From Bifidobacterium callitrichos DSM 23973 (lineage in GTDB: Bacteria; Actinomycetota; Actinomycetes; Actinomycetales; Bifidobacteriaceae): DNA of 64,000 nt. The stretch is from assembly GCF_000741175.1 (NCBI RefSeq), contig NZ_JGYS01000016.1, positions 1 to 64,000 of the forward strand. The letters are read 5' to 3'. Both the position numbers and the translations under genes were made by a program. Numbering within the stretch: position 1 is the first letter of the stretch; every line of letters begins with the position of its first letter. Of this stretch, positions 33,254 through 43,908 are shown piece after piece. Under the pieces are notes generated by a model. That model worked only from the letters and a program-made list of their open reading frames with translations. It was not told the origin of the DNA and did not search any database.

Positions 33254-35392
33254 CTACTTGCGCTTCTTCTTCTCGCGGATGTTCACCGAGATCTGGATCG
33301 GCGTGCCCTCGAAGCCGAACTCCTCGCGCAGCGAACGTTCGATGTAGCGGCGGTAGCCGTGCTCGAGGAAGCCGGTGGCGAAGATCACGAAGCGCGGCGG
33401 GCGCGTCGAGGCCTGCGTGGCGAACAGGATTCGCGGCTGCTTGCCGCCGCGCAGCGGGTGCGGATGGGCGGACTGCAACTGGCCGAGGAACGCGTTGAGC
33501 TTGCCGGTCGGAATGCGCTTGTCCCATGACTCGAGCGCCTCGCGCATCGCCTTGGCCAGACGGTTGGTGTGCCAGCCGGTCTTGGCGGACAGGTTCACGC
33601 GCTGCGCCCAGGTGACGCGGTCGAACTCGGTGGCCCACAGACGCTCCAAACGCTGCTTGTCGAACTCGTCCATCGCATCCCACTTGTTGAACACGAGGAC
33701 GATGGCGCGTCCCGCGTCCACGGCGGAGCTCATGACCTTCAGATCCTGATCGGAGATCGGCACGGACGCGTCGAACAGGACGAGCGCGAGCTCGGAGCGT
33801 TCGATGGCGGCCTGCGTGCGCAGCGACGAATAGTATTCGGCGCCCTGCAGCTTGTGCTGGCGGCGCTTGATGCCGGCCGTGTCGATGAACAGCCAGTCCT
33901 CGCCGTCGATGTCGATGACCTCGTCGACCGGATCGCGCGTGGTGCCCGCCAGATCGTTGACGACGGAACGCTCCTCGTGCGCGAGCTGGTTGAGCAGCGA
34001 CGACTTGCCCACGTTCGGACGTCCCACCAGCGCCACGCGGCGCAGGCCGTACGGCGTGAGGAAACCGGAAGTCTTCTGCGCCTTCCTCAAGCTGTCGAGC
34101 GCCTCGTCGAGCAGATCGCCCACTCCCCTGCCGTGCATGGCGGAGATCGAGTGGGGCTCGCCCAGACCGAGCTTCCAGAATTCGGCGGTCAGGTATTCGC
34201 TTTCACGGTCGTCGATCTTGTTGACGGCGAGCGTGACCGGCTTGCCGGAGGCGCGCAGCATCCTGACGATGCGCTCGTCCGTGTCGGTCAGGCCGACCTG
34301 CCCGTCGACGACGAGCACGACGGCGTCGGCGAGATGCACGGCGACCTCGGCCTGCGAGGCGATGGCCGAATCGATGCCCTCGACGTCGACCTCCCAGCCG
34401 CCGGTGTCGACGAGCTTGAAGTCGGTGCCGGCCCATTCGGCGTCGTAGCTGACGCGGTCGCGGGTGACGCCCGGCGTGTCCTCGACGACGGCGACGCGCT
34501 TGCCGAGGATGCGGTTGACCAGCGACGACTTGCCCACGTTCGGGCGTCCGACGATGGCGAGCACGCCGACCTGCTTCGGACCGGACTGGCCGTCCGACGC
34601 GGGAACGACGCCATTGTGCTCGATGAGCGCCTCGTCGCCCTCGTCCAGATCGTAGTCCTCGAGGTTGGCGGCGTACTGCTCGTACTCCTGCTCCTCGATG
34701 GCGTCGTCGACGAGCCTGACGAGCACGTCGAGGGTCTGCTCGAACGTCATGTCCGAGTTGTCGATGGTGGTGACGCCGTCCGCGGCGGTCAGGAAGCTCG
34801 TGGTCTTCGCGTCGAGGCGGTCGCGGGCGGCGACGTCCTCCACGCCCACGCCGGCGCCCTTCACGGACTGGCCGGTGCGGCGGGCCTGACGGACCTCCTC
34901 GCGAGCGGTCAGCAGTACGCGCACCTCCGCATCGGGGGCGACGACCGTGGTGATGTCACGACCCTCCGCGACGATGCCGAGACCGCCGGAGAAGGAGTCC
35001 TTGGACTCCTCGCGGGCGATGTAGGCGCGCTGGGCGGCGATGAGCACGTTGCGCACCGGGATGATGCCCGACACCTTGGAGACGTGCGTGGAGACCTCGG
35101 AGGAGCGGATCGCCTCGGAGATGTCCTCGCCGTCGGCGCTCACGGACGGATGATCCGGATCGACGGAGATGTCGAAGTGGTCGCCGGTGAAGAACTCGCC
35201 GACCGTCTCGGTGACGACTCGCTCGTCGGGCTCGTCGACATCGAGATCGATGCCCTGCTTCAGGCACCACCACGCGCAGGCGCGGTACATCGCGCCCGTG
35301 TCGAGGTAGGCGAAGCCGTAGTACTTGGCCAGCGCCTTCGACGTCGAGGATTTGCCGACGCCGGCGGGCCCGTCGATGGCGACGCGGATCAC
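33254..35392 (-). CDS. cmk-der: Bifunctional cytidylate kinase / ribosome-assembly GTPase Der (EngA)
   Basis: A 712-residue fusion. The N-terminal 230 residues are CMP/dCMP kinase ([16 protein letters not shown]-loop; [15 protein letters not shown]). The rest is Der, with two GTPase domains each starting [10 protein letters not shown] (about 282 and 457), with DTGGW and DTAGIKRR switch motifs and NKID/NKWD specificity motifs, then a KH-like C-terminal domain. Der matures the 50S subunit. The start is directly coupled to rluB by a four-base overlap (ATGA). Such fused cmk-der genes are known in bifidobacteria. Confidence 0.95.
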   Translation of the reverse strand: MIRVAIDGPAGVGKSSTSKALAKYYGFAYLDTGAMYRACAWWCLKQGIDLDVDEPDERVVTETVGEFFTGDHFDISVDPDHPSVSADGEDISEAIRSSEVSTHVSKVSGIIPVRNVLIAAQRAYIAREESKDSFSGGLGIVAEGRDITTVVAPDAEVRVLLTAREEVRQARRTGQSVKGAGVGVEDVAARDRLDAKTTSFLTAADGVTTIDNSDMTFEQTLDVLVRLVDDAIEEQEYEQYAANLEDYDLDEGDEALIEHNGVVPASDGQSGPKQVGVLAIVGRPNVGKSSLVNRILGKRVAVVEDTPGVTRDRVSYDAEWAGTDFKLVDTGGWEVDVEGIDSAIASQAEVAVHLADAVVLVVDGQVGLTDTDERIVRMLRASGKPVTLAVNKIDDRESEYLTAEFWKLGLGEPHSISAMHGRGVGDLLDEALDSLRKAQKTSGFLTPYGLRRVALVGRPNVGKSSLLNQLAHEERSVVNDLAGTTRDPVDEVIDIDGEDWLFIDTAGIKRRQHKLQGAEYYSSLRTQAAIERSELALVLFDASVPISDQDLKVMSSAVDAGRAIVLVFNKWDAMDEFDKQRLERLWATEFDRVTWAQRVNLSAKTGWHTNRLAKAMREALESWDKRIPTGKLNAFLGQLQSAHPHPLRGGKQPRILFATQASTRPPRFVIFATGFLEHGYRRYIERSLREEFGFEGTPIQISVNIREKKKRK

Positions 35393-36162
35393 AGGCCGAC
35401 CTCCTTGGCCAGGGAACGGACCTCGGCCTGGCTCAGCACGCGGTAGGAACCGGACTTGAGCTCGCCGAGCTTGATCGGGCCGATCTGGGTGCGCACCAGA
35501 CGCTTGACCGGGAAACCGATCGAACCGAAGATGCGGCGCACGATGCGGTTCTTGCCGGAGTGCAGCACGACCTTGACGATCGTGGCGTCACGGCTCGAAT
35601 CGATGATCGCGCAGTGGTCGAGCTTGATCCATCCGTCGTCCAGCTGCACGCCGGTGGTGACCAGACGGCGGCACACGGTGCCGGAGATCTTGCCCTCGAG
35701 GGTGGCGACGTAGGTCTTCTCGACCTCGTACTTGGGGTGCATGACGTGCTGGCTCAGCTCGCCGTCGTTCGTCATGAGGATGAGGCCTTCCGAATCGTAG
35801 TCCAGACGGCCCATGTGGAAGATGCGCTCGTACTTGTCGCCGACAATGTCGCGCAGCGTGTAGCGGCCCTTCGGATCCTCCATGGCGGACAGGACCCTCT
35901 TCGGCTTGTTGAGCGCAAGCGTGATGTGGTTGTTGTTGATGCGCACGCGGGATCCGTCGACGCGGACCTGCTGGTGCGTGGGATCGACGCGGGTGCCGAG
36001 TTCGGTGACGAGCTCCCCGTCCACTTCGACTCGGCCTTCGGTGATCATGAGCTCACACTTGCGGCGGGAACCGAATCCGGCCTGAGCGAGCAGCTTCTGA
36101 AGGCGAACGCCTTCCTGATTGTCTTCATGCGCCTTTCTGGCGCGGGAATATGCGTTTGGCAT
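35389..36162 (-). CDS. rluB: 23S rRNA pseudouridine synthase (RluB type)
   Basis: Pseudouridine synthase that modifies 23S rRNA, 257 residues. An N-terminal S4 RNA-binding domain ([21 protein letters not shown]) is followed by the RsuA/RluB catalytic core with the active-site Asp in [18 protein letters not shown]. The C-terminal [26 protein letters not shown] is conserved. GGGAG precedes the ATG. The last codons overlap the cmk-der start, so the two are translated together. Confidence 0.92.
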   Translation of the reverse strand: MPNAYSRARKAHEDNQEGVRLQKLLAQAGFGSRRKCELMITEGRVEVDGELVTELGTRVDPTHQQVRVDGSRVRINNNHITLALNKPKRVLSAMEDPKGRYTLRDIVGDKYERIFHMGRLDYDSEGLILMTNDGELSQHVMHPKYEVEKTYVATLEGKISGTVCRRLVTTGVQLDDGWIKLDHCAIIDSSRDATIVKVVLHSGKNRIVRRIFGSIGFPVKRLVRTQIGPIKLGELKSGSYRVLSQAEVRSLAKEVGL

Positions 36163-36321
36163 CGTTCTCCCAACGTGGCCTTAGGTGTATTTCCAAATCC
36201 GATAGTGTATCGTGACCTCCGGTCCAAACCGGCCCGACGACGCGCGGCACTGCTAGACTGGCAGCGTTCCGCGGGGTGTGCCCGGAGCGGAACGAAGTAT
36301 CGCAATGATCGAAGGATTGAT

Positions 36322-37293
36322 ATGACATCACAGGACAACGTTACGAAGGAACAGCCGTGGCCGCTTCGGGTGGGGGCCGAGCTGGCCGGCACCTTCCTCA
36401 TCTGCTTCGCCGTCTACGTGTTCAGCACGTTCGGCACGGTGGTCTTCTCCGCCAATCTCGCCTATATCGCGATCGGCACCGGTCTGGCCTACGCCGCCGC
36501 GGTGTACGCGCTCGGCTGGGTCTCCGGCGGCCACTTCAACCCGGCGGTGACGGTGGCGGCCATGCTCACCGGTAGGACGAAGCTCGTGGACGGCGTCCTG
36601 TACATCGTCTTCCAGACGCTCGGCGCCGTGCTTGCCGGTCTGCTGGTCAGGTTCCTGCTGCCCACCTCGAGCACGGTGACGATCTCGCAGTGGCTGACCA
36701 CCGCGGTCAACGGCTTCGACAAGGGTTCCGTCGCCTACACGACGCTCAACCAGTACGGTCTGAACGTCTCCATCACGCAGGCGATCGCGGTCGAGGTCGT
36801 GGCCGGCGTGGTGGTCGTGGGCGTCGCGATGGCGAACTACGGCAAGTGCCGCTATGCGCTCGCGACGGCCGTCGCCTACACGTTCGCCACCGCCGTGGCC
36901 TTCCCGATCACCGGTGCTGCGCTCAATCCCGCCCGTGCCACCGGCATCGCCGTGGCCTCGCAAAACCAGGGTCTGTCGGTGGAGCCGCTGAGCCAGCTGT
37001 GGGTGTTCTGGGTGTGCCCGATCCTCGCAGCGGCACTGGTCGCGCTGGCGATGATCGTCATGCAGATGGTGCACACGCCGAAGGCCGCGGGCGATGACCC
37101 CGCGCAGATCGGCGGATACGACGAGGCCGCCGACTCCGGGAAGGAGCCGACGGCCGATGCCTCCGATGGCAACGCCCAGGAACCGTTCGAGACGGCCGGA
37201 GCATCCGAGGCGTCACAGGAAGTAGCCGGAGAAGTAGAGGACCAGCAGTCCGACGCCAAGGCAGATGCCGATGGTGGTGTCGAACGCCACTGA
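36322..37293 (+). CDS. MIP family channel (aquaporin/glycerol facilitator)
   Basis: Inner-membrane channel for water or small solutes, 323 residues. It has six helices with the two NPA loops, SGGHFNPAVTV (about residue 71) and ALNPARATG (about 198). The acidic, Ser/Asp-rich C-terminal tail of about 70 residues (from PKAAGDDPAQIGG) is not part of the channel fold. The gene starts at ATG 36322 with GAAGG upstream and is divergent from rluB. Its last 81 bases overlap the convergent DUF3017 gene. Confidence 0.88.
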   Translation: MTSQDNVTKEQPWPLRVGAELAGTFLICFAVYVFSTFGTVVFSANLAYIAIGTGLAYAAAVYALGWVSGGHFNPAVTVAAMLTGRTKLVDGVLYIVFQTLGAVLAGLLVRFLLPTSSTVTISQWLTTAVNGFDKGSVAYTTLNQYGLNVSITQAIAVEVVAGVVVVGVAMANYGKCRYALATAVAYTFATAVAFPITGAALNPARATGIAVASQNQGLSVEPLSQLWVFWVCPILAAALVALAMIVMQMVHTPKAAGDDPAQIGGYDEAADSGKEPTADASDGNAQEPFETAGASEASQEVAGEVEDQQSDAKADADGGVERH

Positions 37294-37494
37294 CCTCACC
37301 TTCCATGGGCTGCGTTCGCGCATGATCAGGCGCAGCAGCCCCGTACCGATGGCCGTCACGGAGATCAGCACCGTGGCGGCCATCGTGTATCCGAGGACCG
37401 CGATCACGCCGGAGGCGATCACCGCCACGGCGACGCACCATTCGAACCACGGCTTGCCCTCGTGGTCCTCGGAGACATAGGGATGATTCTTCAT
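37213..37494 (-). CDS. DUF3017 domain-containing membrane protein
   Basis: A 93-residue actinobacterial protein with two or three membrane segments (CVAVAVIASGVIAVLGYTMAA, and GICLGVGLLVLYFSGYFL at the C-terminus). The RLIMRERSPWKVRS segment between them is typical of DUF3017. Function unknown. Its 3' end overlaps the aquaporin C-terminal tail on the other strand. It lies 24 bases after the purH stop in the same direction, so it is probably the last gene of the purH transcript. Confidence 0.75.
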   Translation of the reverse strand: MKNHPYVSEDHEGKPWFEWCVAVAVIASGVIAVLGYTMAATVLISVTAIGTGLLRLIMRERSPWKVRSVAFDTTIGICLGVGLLVLYFSGYFL

Positions 37495-37518
37495 GGACTT
37501 ATCGACCCGATCGCTCGA

Positions 37519-39150
37519 TCAGTGGAAGAAGTGACGGGTTCCGGTCAGGTACATCGTCACGCCGGCCTTCTTCGCGGCCTCGATGACCTCCTCGTCGCGG
37601 ATGGAACCACCCGGCTGGACGATGGCCTTGACGCCGGCGTCCATCAGGGTCTCGGCACCGTCGGCGAACGGGAAGAACGCGTCGGAGGCGGCCACGGAAC
37701 CGGTGGCGCGGTCGGCGCCGTCCGCCAGCGTGTTCGCACGCTCGACGGCCAGATGGCAGGAGTCCACGCGGTTGACCTGACCCATGCCGATACCGACCGT
37801 GGCCTGATCGTGCGCAAGCAGGATGGCGTTGGACTTGACGCAGCGGATGGCGCGCCAAGCGAACACGAGATCCTTCAGCGTGGCCTCGTCGGCGGGTTCG
37901 CCGGAGACGAGCTTCCACGCGTCCGGATCGTCGCCGGTGGCGTTGATGAGGTCCATGTCCTGCACGAGCAGGCCGCCGTCGATCTGACGGAACTGCGTGT
38001 GGCCCTTCGGCGGCTCGGCCACCTTGAGGATGCGCAGGTTCTTCTTCTTGGTCTGGAGCAGCTCCAGCGCCTCGGGCTCGTAGGCCGGGGCGACGATGAC
38101 CTCGGTGAAGATCGGACGCACGCTTTCGGCCATTTCAAGGGTGACGGTGCTGTTGCACGCGATGACGCCGCCGTAGGCGCTCACCGGATCACAGGCGTGG
38201 GCCTTCCTGTGGGCCTCGGCCGCGGTGGCTCCGATGGCGAGACCGCACGGGTTGTTGTGCTTGACCACGGCGACCGCGATGGACGGCGCCATATCCCACA
38301 CTGCGCGCCATGCGGCGTCGGCGTCGACGTAGTTGTTGTAGCTCATCGGCTTGCCGCCGAGCTGCTCGGCGTGCGCGAAGCCGTTGCGGTCCAGCGGATC
38401 GAGGTACAGGGCGGCCTGCTGGTGGGAGTTCTCGCCGTAGCGCAGTGTGTGCGCACGATCCCAGGTGCGGGTGAATGCGGCCGGGAACTTGGCGTCGTTG
38501 ACCGGATGGTCCTCGTCGTCGTGATCGGTTTCGACGATGGTGGCGGGCTTGGGCCAGTGCTTGGCGGTCCACTCGTTGATCGTCGCGTCGTAGGCGGCGG
38601 TGTGGGCGAACGCCTTGCCGGCCAGCCAGCGGCGCTCCTCGAGGGAGAAGCCCTCGCCGTTCGAGATGCGCTCGGCGACCAGCGCGTAGTCGGCCGGATC
38701 GGTGATGATCGCGACGGTGGCGCTGTTCTTCGCGGCGCCGCGCACCATGGACGGGCCGCCGATGTCGATCTTCTCGATGGTGGCGGCCTCATCGGCGCCG
38801 GAGCGCACGGTGTCGGCGAACGGGTACAGGTTCACGACGACCAGATCGAACGGCTTGATGCCGAACTTCTCCAGCTGGGCGGCGTGGTCCGGGTTGGTCA
38901 TGTCGGCGAGGATGCCGGCGTGGATGTGCGGGTCGAGGGTCTTGACGCGGCCGTCGAGGCACTCGGGGAACCCGGTGACTTCGCTCACTTCGGTGACGGG
39001 CACACCCAGCTCGGCCAGACGCTTGGCGGTCGAACCGGTGGATACGACCTCTACGCCGGCCTTGATGAAGGCCTCGGCGAGCACTTCGATGCCTTCCTTA
39101 TGGAAGACGGAGACCAGCGCCCTCCTGATCGGACGATTGGTTGTTGTCAT
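37519..39150 (-). CDS. purH: Bifunctional AICAR formyltransferase / IMP cyclohydrolase
   Basis: Last two steps of purine biosynthesis: formyl transfer to AICAR and ring closure to IMP. It is 543 residues. The N-terminal IMP cyclohydrolase domain ([27 protein letters not shown]-like [14 protein letters not shown]) and the C-terminal transformylase with KHNNPCG and [13 protein letters not shown] are both visible. The ATG at 39150 follows AGGAGG; the frame is open nine codons further. It overlaps the upstream DUF6350 gene by 53 bases. Confidence 0.95.
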   Translation of the reverse strand: MTTTNRPIRRALVSVFHKEGIEVLAEAFIKAGVEVVSTGSTAKRLAELGVPVTEVSEVTGFPECLDGRVKTLDPHIHAGILADMTNPDHAAQLEKFGIKPFDLVVVNLYPFADTVRSGADEAATIEKIDIGGPSMVRGAAKNSATVAIITDPADYALVAERISNGEGFSLEERRWLAGKAFAHTAAYDATINEWTAKHWPKPATIVETDHDDEDHPVNDAKFPAAFTRTWDRAHTLRYGENSHQQAALYLDPLDRNGFAHAEQLGGKPMSYNNYVDADAAWRAVWDMAPSIAVAVVKHNNPCGLAIGATAAEAHRKAHACDPVSAYGGVIACNSTVTLEMAESVRPIFTEVIVAPAYEPEALELLQTKKKNLRILKVAEPPKGHTQFRQIDGGLLVQDMDLINATGDDPDAWKLVSGEPADEATLKDLVFAWRAIRCVKSNAILLAHDQATVGIGMGQVNRVDSCHLAVERANTLADGADRATGSVAASDAFFPFADGAETLMDAGVKAIVQPGGSIRDEEVIEAAKKAGVTMYLTGTRHFFH

Positions 39151-40585
39151 CGTGTTCCTCCTTTGATGGTTGTTCACGCTTCACGTTTTGCGCCGAACGC
39201 ACGACTCTGCCGGCCTTCGGTGTCTTGCCCGCCTTGCCTTCGGCCACGCGGACGGCACGACGCTCGTCGGCGGCCCTGACGGGCTGCACACGGCCCGGAT
39301 CCCCGTCGGACGTCCGCTCGACATGTTCCGTGCGCGGCGAATGGTCGGCGTGATGCTCGACAATCCAGTGTATCCCGTAGACGGCCGCCAACACTACGGT
39401 GACGACGAGCCATGCGCTCGTCAGCCCGAATCCGAGCGCGCGGGCCACCGCCGCCGTCGAGGGGACGACGTCGACGCCCACATGGGCGAGCCGCTGGTGG
39501 CCGAGCGGGCCGTTCGACAGCGCGAAACCTGCGGCCGACAGTCCGATCGTGGCCGCGGCCACGGCGACGAGCACGCCGGCATGGCACAGCATCGTGACGA
39601 TCAGACGCTTCAGCCCGTCGGCGTCGCCGAACGCGACCGGCCTGATCTTCATCGGGCCGGGCAGCAGCATGGCGAGCAGGGTGAGGACCGCGTAGACGGC
39701 GGGGATGACGCATTGCAGGATCAGACGGATGCGGTCGTCGCCCACCCCTTCCGGCATCAGGCCGAATACCGGCAGCGGCGGCAGCCCCGCGGACTGTCCC
39801 GCCCACATGGTGAAGACGCCGAGATCGCCGATGTGGAATCCGGCACCCAGCAGCCACGAGAACGCCCAGACCATGAGGTTGGGCAGCCACGCGCACGAGG
39901 CGATCGTGGTGAGGATGCGCGAGCCGTTCTCCATGCCGTCCATGTCGAACAGGAGCGCCATGCCCTGCCAGTCGCGTACGATCCATACGATCACGACGAC
40001 AAGTCCGGCGACGCATGCCACGATGAACATGACGGTGACGAGCAGCAGTGCAAGCGCCACGGCGTCGTAGGCCCGCGCGCCGACACGTTCCCTGAACGCG
40101 GTACGCGCGTCGGACATGAGCCGCGAGCCCGGCAGCGCGCCCAGCAGGTATCCGACCGTCCAGATCGCCGCGGCCTTGGCGATGATGGTCAGCGGCGGAT
40201 CCTCGAGTTCGATGGACGTGCCGTTGGCGCACATGAGGTCGAGCACGATCCATATGCCGAGACCCACCGCCCAGTTGATGATGTTTCCCCCCGCCTTGCG
40301 CGCGCATTGCGCGATGAGCGCAACCAGCAGGATGGTCAGGAGCAGGGGCGTGATGCCGACGCGTACCGTGCCGAGGGAAAACCCTACGCCCTGGCTGAGC
40401 AGGATGACGGCCTGGGTCAGCGGAACGGCGGATGTGGGCAGGTTCTCGCCGCCCTCCTCCATCGAGATGACCAGCAGCATCAGCGCGATGAAGCAGCCGA
40501 GCGAGATCGCATAAAGCGCCATCGCCCCGAGGGAGGCGACGGCGCCCTTGATGACGATGGCGAGATATCGTGATTTCAGTTTCAC
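39098..40585 (-). CDS. DUF6350 family membrane protein
   Basis: A 495-residue polytopic membrane protein of an actinobacterial family (DUF6350) of unknown function. It has about ten hydrophobic segments, among them [36 protein letters not shown] and [19 protein letters not shown] hydrophilic Arg/Glu-rich C-terminal tail follows (about residues 425-495). The tail overlaps the purH start by 53 bases on the same strand. The ATG overlaps the sucD stop by four bases. The family often sits between sucCD and purH in actinobacteria. Confidence 0.85.
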   Translation of the reverse strand: MKLKSRYLAIVIKGAVASLGAMALYAISLGCFIALMLLVISMEEGGENLPTSAVPLTQAVILLSQGVGFSLGTVRVGITPLLLTILLVALIAQCARKAGGNIINWAVGLGIWIVLDLMCANGTSIELEDPPLTIIAKAAAIWTVGYLLGALPGSRLMSDARTAFRERVGARAYDAVALALLLVTVMFIVACVAGLVVVIVWIVRDWQGMALLFDMDGMENGSRILTTIASCAWLPNLMVWAFSWLLGAGFHIGDLGVFTMWAGQSAGLPPLPVFGLMPEGVGDDRIRLILQCVIPAVYAVLTLLAMLLPGPMKIRPVAFGDADGLKRLIVTMLCHAGVLVAVAAATIGLSAAGFALSNGPLGHQRLAHVGVDVVPSTAAVARALGFGLTSAWLVVTVVLAAVYGIHWIVEHHADHSPRTEHVERTSDGDPGRVQPVRAADERRAVRVAEGKAGKTPKAGRVVRSAQNVKREQPSKEEHDDNNQSSDQEGAGLRLP

Positions 40586-41505
40586 TGATCGAGACCCGCA
40601 AGCACCTCACGCATGATATCGGCGGCCTGGCCTGGCGTGCGCCCGACGCGGATGCCGACGGCTTCAAGCGCTTCCTTCTTGTCCTTTGCGGTGCCCTTGC
40701 CGCCGGAGACGATGGCGCCGGCGTGGCCCATCTGCTTGCCTTCGGGGGCGGTGAAGCCCGCGATGTAGGCGACGACCGGCTTGGTCATGTGCTCGGCGGC
40801 CCACTGTGCGGCGTCCTGTTCGGCGTTGCCGCCGATCTCGCCGATCATCATGACGGCCTTCGTGTTCGGATCAGCCTCGAAGGCCTGCAGCGCCTCGAGC
40901 AGCGTGGTGCCGACGATCGGATCGCCGCCGGCGCCGAGGCACGCGGTGAAGCCGATGTCGGACAGCTCCCCCATCAGCTGGTAGGTGAGCGTGCCGGACT
41001 TGGAGACGAGACCCAGCGGACCGCGGGAGACAATGCCGTCGGGGATGATGCCGAGGTTGACGCCGTGCGTATGCTCGGACGAGGCCAGGGTCATGAGCCC
41101 GGGGCAGTTGGGACCAACCACGCGTGCGCCGTGCTGCAGCGCGAGCTCGACGAAGTAGGCGGAATCGGCGACCGGAATGCCTTCGGTGATGACGACGATG
41201 AGCTTGATGCCGGCCTCGATGGCCTCGACCACAGCGTCCTTGGCGAAGCGCGGCGGCACGAACACGACGGATGCGGTGGCACTGGTGGCCTCGCGAGCCT
41301 CGGCGCAGGAGCCGTACACGTGGATCGTGGCGTCCTGGCCGTCCTTGGCGGCCGGGAACGTGACGTCAAGACCCGCCTTGCGGGCGTTGACGCCGCCGAC
41401 GATGTTGGTGCCCGCCCTGAGCATGCGGGCGGTGTGGGTCATGCCCTGATGACCGGTCATGCCCTGCACGATGACGGGAGCGTCGTCTTCAATGAACAGC
41501 ACCAT
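40582..41505 (-). CDS. sucD: Succinate-CoA ligase alpha subunit
   Basis: Alpha chain of succinyl-CoA synthetase: CoA binding, and the phosphohistidine intermediate. It is 307 residues. CoA-binding GMTGHQGMTHTARML is near the start; the phosphorylated His is in GFTAPEGKQMGHAGAIVSGG; GPNCPGLM is also conserved. It overlaps sucC by one base and DUF6350 by four, so translation is coupled. Bifidobacteria lack a full TCA cycle; the pair would provide succinyl-CoA. Confidence 0.95.
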   Translation of the reverse strand: MVLFIEDDAPVIVQGMTGHQGMTHTARMLRAGTNIVGGVNARKAGLDVTFPAAKDGQDATIHVYGSCAEAREATSATASVVFVPPRFAKDAVVEAIEAGIKLIVVITEGIPVADSAYFVELALQHGARVVGPNCPGLMTLASSEHTHGVNLGIIPDGIVSRGPLGLVSKSGTLTYQLMGELSDIGFTACLGAGGDPIVGTTLLEALQAFEADPNTKAVMMIGEIGGNAEQDAAQWAAEHMTKPVVAYIAGFTAPEGKQMGHAGAIVSGGKGTAKDKKEALEAVGIRVGRTPGQAADIMREVLAGLDQ

Positions 41506-42707
41506 CAGTTGGTCTCCTTGGTCTTCTGCGCGTTGGCCGCGATGCGTGCGGCCTCGCTTGCCGCCTCCTCCATGGTCTGGGCGACATGCACGTTCGGGGT
41601 GTTCGATTCGGCGAGGAGGGCGAGACCCTCGGCAGCGGCGTTGCCGTCGAAGCGCACGACGATCGGCTTGGTGCCGCCGAGCGTCTCGACCGCCTCGAGG
41701 ATGCCCTTGGCGACCTGCTCGCAGGAGGTGATGCCGCCGTACACGTTGATGAACACCGACTCGACCTGCGGATCGGACAGCACGATCTCGAGGCTGGCGG
41801 CCATGACCTCGGCCGAGGCGCCGCCGCCGATGTCGAGGAAGTTGGCCGGCTTGATGCCGGTGCCCTGTTCCTCGCCGGCGCCGGAGACGGCGTCGAGGGA
41901 GCTCATCACGAGACCCGCGCCGTTGCCGATCACGCCGACCTGGCCCTTGAGATGCACGTAGTGCAGGCCGTGCTCCTTGGCGCGGCGTTCGAACTCGTCG
42001 TTGGCCATCGGATCGGCGAAGCGCTTCCAGCCGTCGTGACGGAACGCGGCGTTGTCGTCGAGGGAGATCTTGGCGTCAAGCGCGCACAGGCTCTTCGAGG
42101 ACTCGTCGTCCGGATCGCCGATCTTGGCGAGCGGGTTGATCTCGACGAGCGTGGCGTCGTTCTCCTTGAAGCACTTCCACATCTTGAGCAGGATCTGCGC
42201 CGCCTGATCGACGTCGGCGTGGTAGAAGCCGATGCTCTCGGCCATCCTGGTGGCGGCCTCGAGATCGAAGTCGTCGAGCGCCTCGATGTGCAGGCGCTTG
42301 ACCGATTCGGGGTGCTCGCGGGCGATCTCCTCGACCTCGGTGCCTCCGTTGGCGGTGGCGAGGACGTCGTAGTCGCGCGAGGTGCGGTCCACGGAGATGG
42401 ACACGTAGTATTCGTGAAGGATGTTCTTGCCCTCGGCGACGAGCACGCCGTTGACCTTGTGCTTGTGGATGGTCATCGGCAGGATGGCCTCGGAATCGAG
42501 AATGGCCTCGTCGCGGGTCTTGGCGAGTTTGACGCCTCCGGCCTGACCGCGATGGCCGATCTTGACCTGCGCCTTGACGACGCAGGGGTATCCAAGCTGT
42601 TCGGCGGCTTCGGCCACCTCATGCGAGTTCTGTGCGTAGATGGCCTTCGGCGTGGGGATACCCTGCTCCTCGAGCAGTTCGCGCGCCTGATATTCGTAAA
42701 GATCCAT
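41505..42707 (-). CDS. sucC: Succinate-CoA ligase (ADP-forming) beta subunit
   Basis: Beta chain of succinyl-CoA synthetase, 400 residues; it binds ADP/GDP and succinate. The ATP-grasp domain begins MDLYEYQARELLEEQGIPTPK, with VVKAQVKIGHRGQAGGVK. The C-terminal GNGAGLVMSSLDAV and FLDIGGGASAEV and the magnesium/phosphate motifs fit SucC. It is the first gene of the sucC-sucD-DUF6350-purH run. Confidence 0.95.
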   Translation of the reverse strand: MDLYEYQARELLEEQGIPTPKAIYAQNSHEVAEAAEQLGYPCVVKAQVKIGHRGQAGGVKLAKTRDEAILDSEAILPMTIHKHKVNGVLVAEGKNILHEYYVSISVDRTSRDYDVLATANGGTEVEEIAREHPESVKRLHIEALDDFDLEAATRMAESIGFYHADVDQAAQILLKMWKCFKENDATLVEINPLAKIGDPDDESSKSLCALDAKISLDDNAAFRHDGWKRFADPMANDEFERRAKEHGLHYVHLKGQVGVIGNGAGLVMSSLDAVSGAGEEQGTGIKPANFLDIGGGASAEVMAASLEIVLSDPQVESVFINVYGGITSCEQVAKGILEAVETLGGTKPIVVRFDGNAAAEGLALLAESNTPNVHVAQTMEEAASEAARIAANAQKTKETN

Positions 42708-42744
42708 TGCTCTTTTCCGTTGCGTGTGATTGTCGATTGATTAC

Positions 42745-42785
42745 CCGTGGGTCCGCCGTTTGCCTTCCAAACGACGGACCCACGG
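42745..42785 (-). terminator. Long hairpin between apt and sucC
   Basis: An 18-base inverted repeat (42745-42762 with 42768-42785, one mismatch) surrounds a five-base loop in the 93-base gap. It probably ends the yajC-apt transcript, though no T run follows. Confidence 0.6.
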
Positions 42786-42800
42786 ATCGTCGGCCTCGAC

Positions 42801-43382
42801 TCAGGCCGGCATGGAGATGAGCGTGCTGACGGGGACCTCGCCGAGCTTGTCGAGCCCGTCGAGCCCGTCGAGCGCCATCACGAAGCTGAAGCCCGCGATC
42901 GTGCCGCCCGCCTTCTCGATGAGGTCGGCACCGGCCTTGGCGGTGCCGCCGGTGGCGATGAGGTCATCGACGATGAGCACGCGCTCACCGGGCTTGACGG
43001 CCGCGGTCTCGATCTCGACGCTGGCGGTGCCGTACTCCAGATCGTAGGATTCGCCGATTGTCTCGGGCGGAAGCTTACCCGCCTTGCGGATGGCGATGAA
43101 CCCCTTGCCCAGATGATGGGCGAGAGCGGGGCCGAACAGGAAGCCACGCGATTCGAGGCCTGCGATGGAGTCGAACTCGTCGGCCGGCAGCGGCAGGGCC
43201 GCCTCGAGTGCGTGCATCAGCACGTCGAGGCCTCTGGCGTCGGCCAGCACCGGCATGAAGTCACGGAAGATGATGCCTTCCTTCGGGAAGCCGGGAATGG
43301 AGCGGATCAGGGAGACGAGGTACTCGGCGTCGCTCTGACCGACCTTGGCGAGATCCTTGATGACGATGTCGCTGTCGGCCAT
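42801..43382 (-). CDS. apt: Adenine phosphoribosyltransferase
   Basis: Purine salvage: adenine plus PRPP to AMP. The PRPP-binding motif is VLIVDDLIATGGTAKAG near residue 120. FPKEGIIFRDFMPVL and GLESRGFLFGPALA are family signatures. It is about 193 residues. The ATG at 43382 has AAGGAAG ten bases upstream; a GTG at 43388 is also possible. It follows yajC immediately (stop at 43385). Confidence 0.93.
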   Translation of the reverse strand: MADSDIVIKDLAKVGQSDAEYLVSLIRSIPGFPKEGIIFRDFMPVLADARGLDVLMHALEAALPLPADEFDSIAGLESRGFLFGPALAHHLGKGFIAIRKAGKLPPETIGESYDLEYGTASVEIETAAVKPGERVLIVDDLIATGGTAKAGADLIEKAGGTIAGFSFVMALDGLDGLDKLGEVPVSTLISMPA

Positions 43383-43384
43383 GA

Positions 43385-43840
43385 TCACTTGGCTTCCTTG
43401 TCCGCGTTCACGGCGTTGTCCGTGCCGGCCTCGGCGTTGTTCGCCGCGACGGAGTCCTCGACGTTCACCTGGGCGACGTCGGACTTGGCATCGGACGTGA
43501 CGTCGGACTCGGCGGCATCGTTCTCGGCGATCGGGTTGCCGTTCTCGTCGACCTCGTCATCGGAGACGTAGGCGGGGCGCACGTATTCGCGGGAGATCGC
43601 GTTGAAGCCGACGCGGAGCCTGCTGCCTTCGGAGTCGATGACGACCTCCTCGTACTGCTCGTCGACGGAGACGACCTTGCCGATGATCTGGCCGATGGTG
43701 ATGATCTCGGTACCCGGCTGGAGGCTGGAGCGGAAGTCCTTGACCTTCTGCTGCTGTTCCTTGGCCTTCTTCTGCTGCCACCACATCATGCCGCCCATGA
43801 CGACGACGAGCACGATGATGAAGATAAAACTGGAATCCAT
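43385..43840 (-). CDS. yajC: Preprotein translocase subunit YajC
   Basis: Accessory subunit of SecDF-YajC, one N-terminal membrane helix (IFIIVLVVVMGGMMWW) and a cytosolic YajC domain (QPGTEIITIGQIIGKVVSVD). An acidic, Asn/Asp/Ala-rich tail after about residue 95 is longer than usual (about 151 residues in total against about 110). The ATG at 43840 follows GAAGGAAAT; the frame is open ten codons upstream. Confidence 0.88.
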   Translation of the reverse strand: MDSSFIFIIVLVVVMGGMMWWQQKKAKEQQQKVKDFRSSLQPGTEIITIGQIIGKVVSVDEQYEEVVIDSEGSRLRVGFNAISREYVRPAYVSDDEVDENGNPIAENDAAESDVTSDAKSDVAQVNVEDSVAANNAEAGTDNAVNADKEAK

Positions 43841-43908
43841 GACGATGATTTCCTTCCGGTCGGGAAACAATGACTAATCCGAATAACGACTAATCCAAAA
43901 TATAAAGT

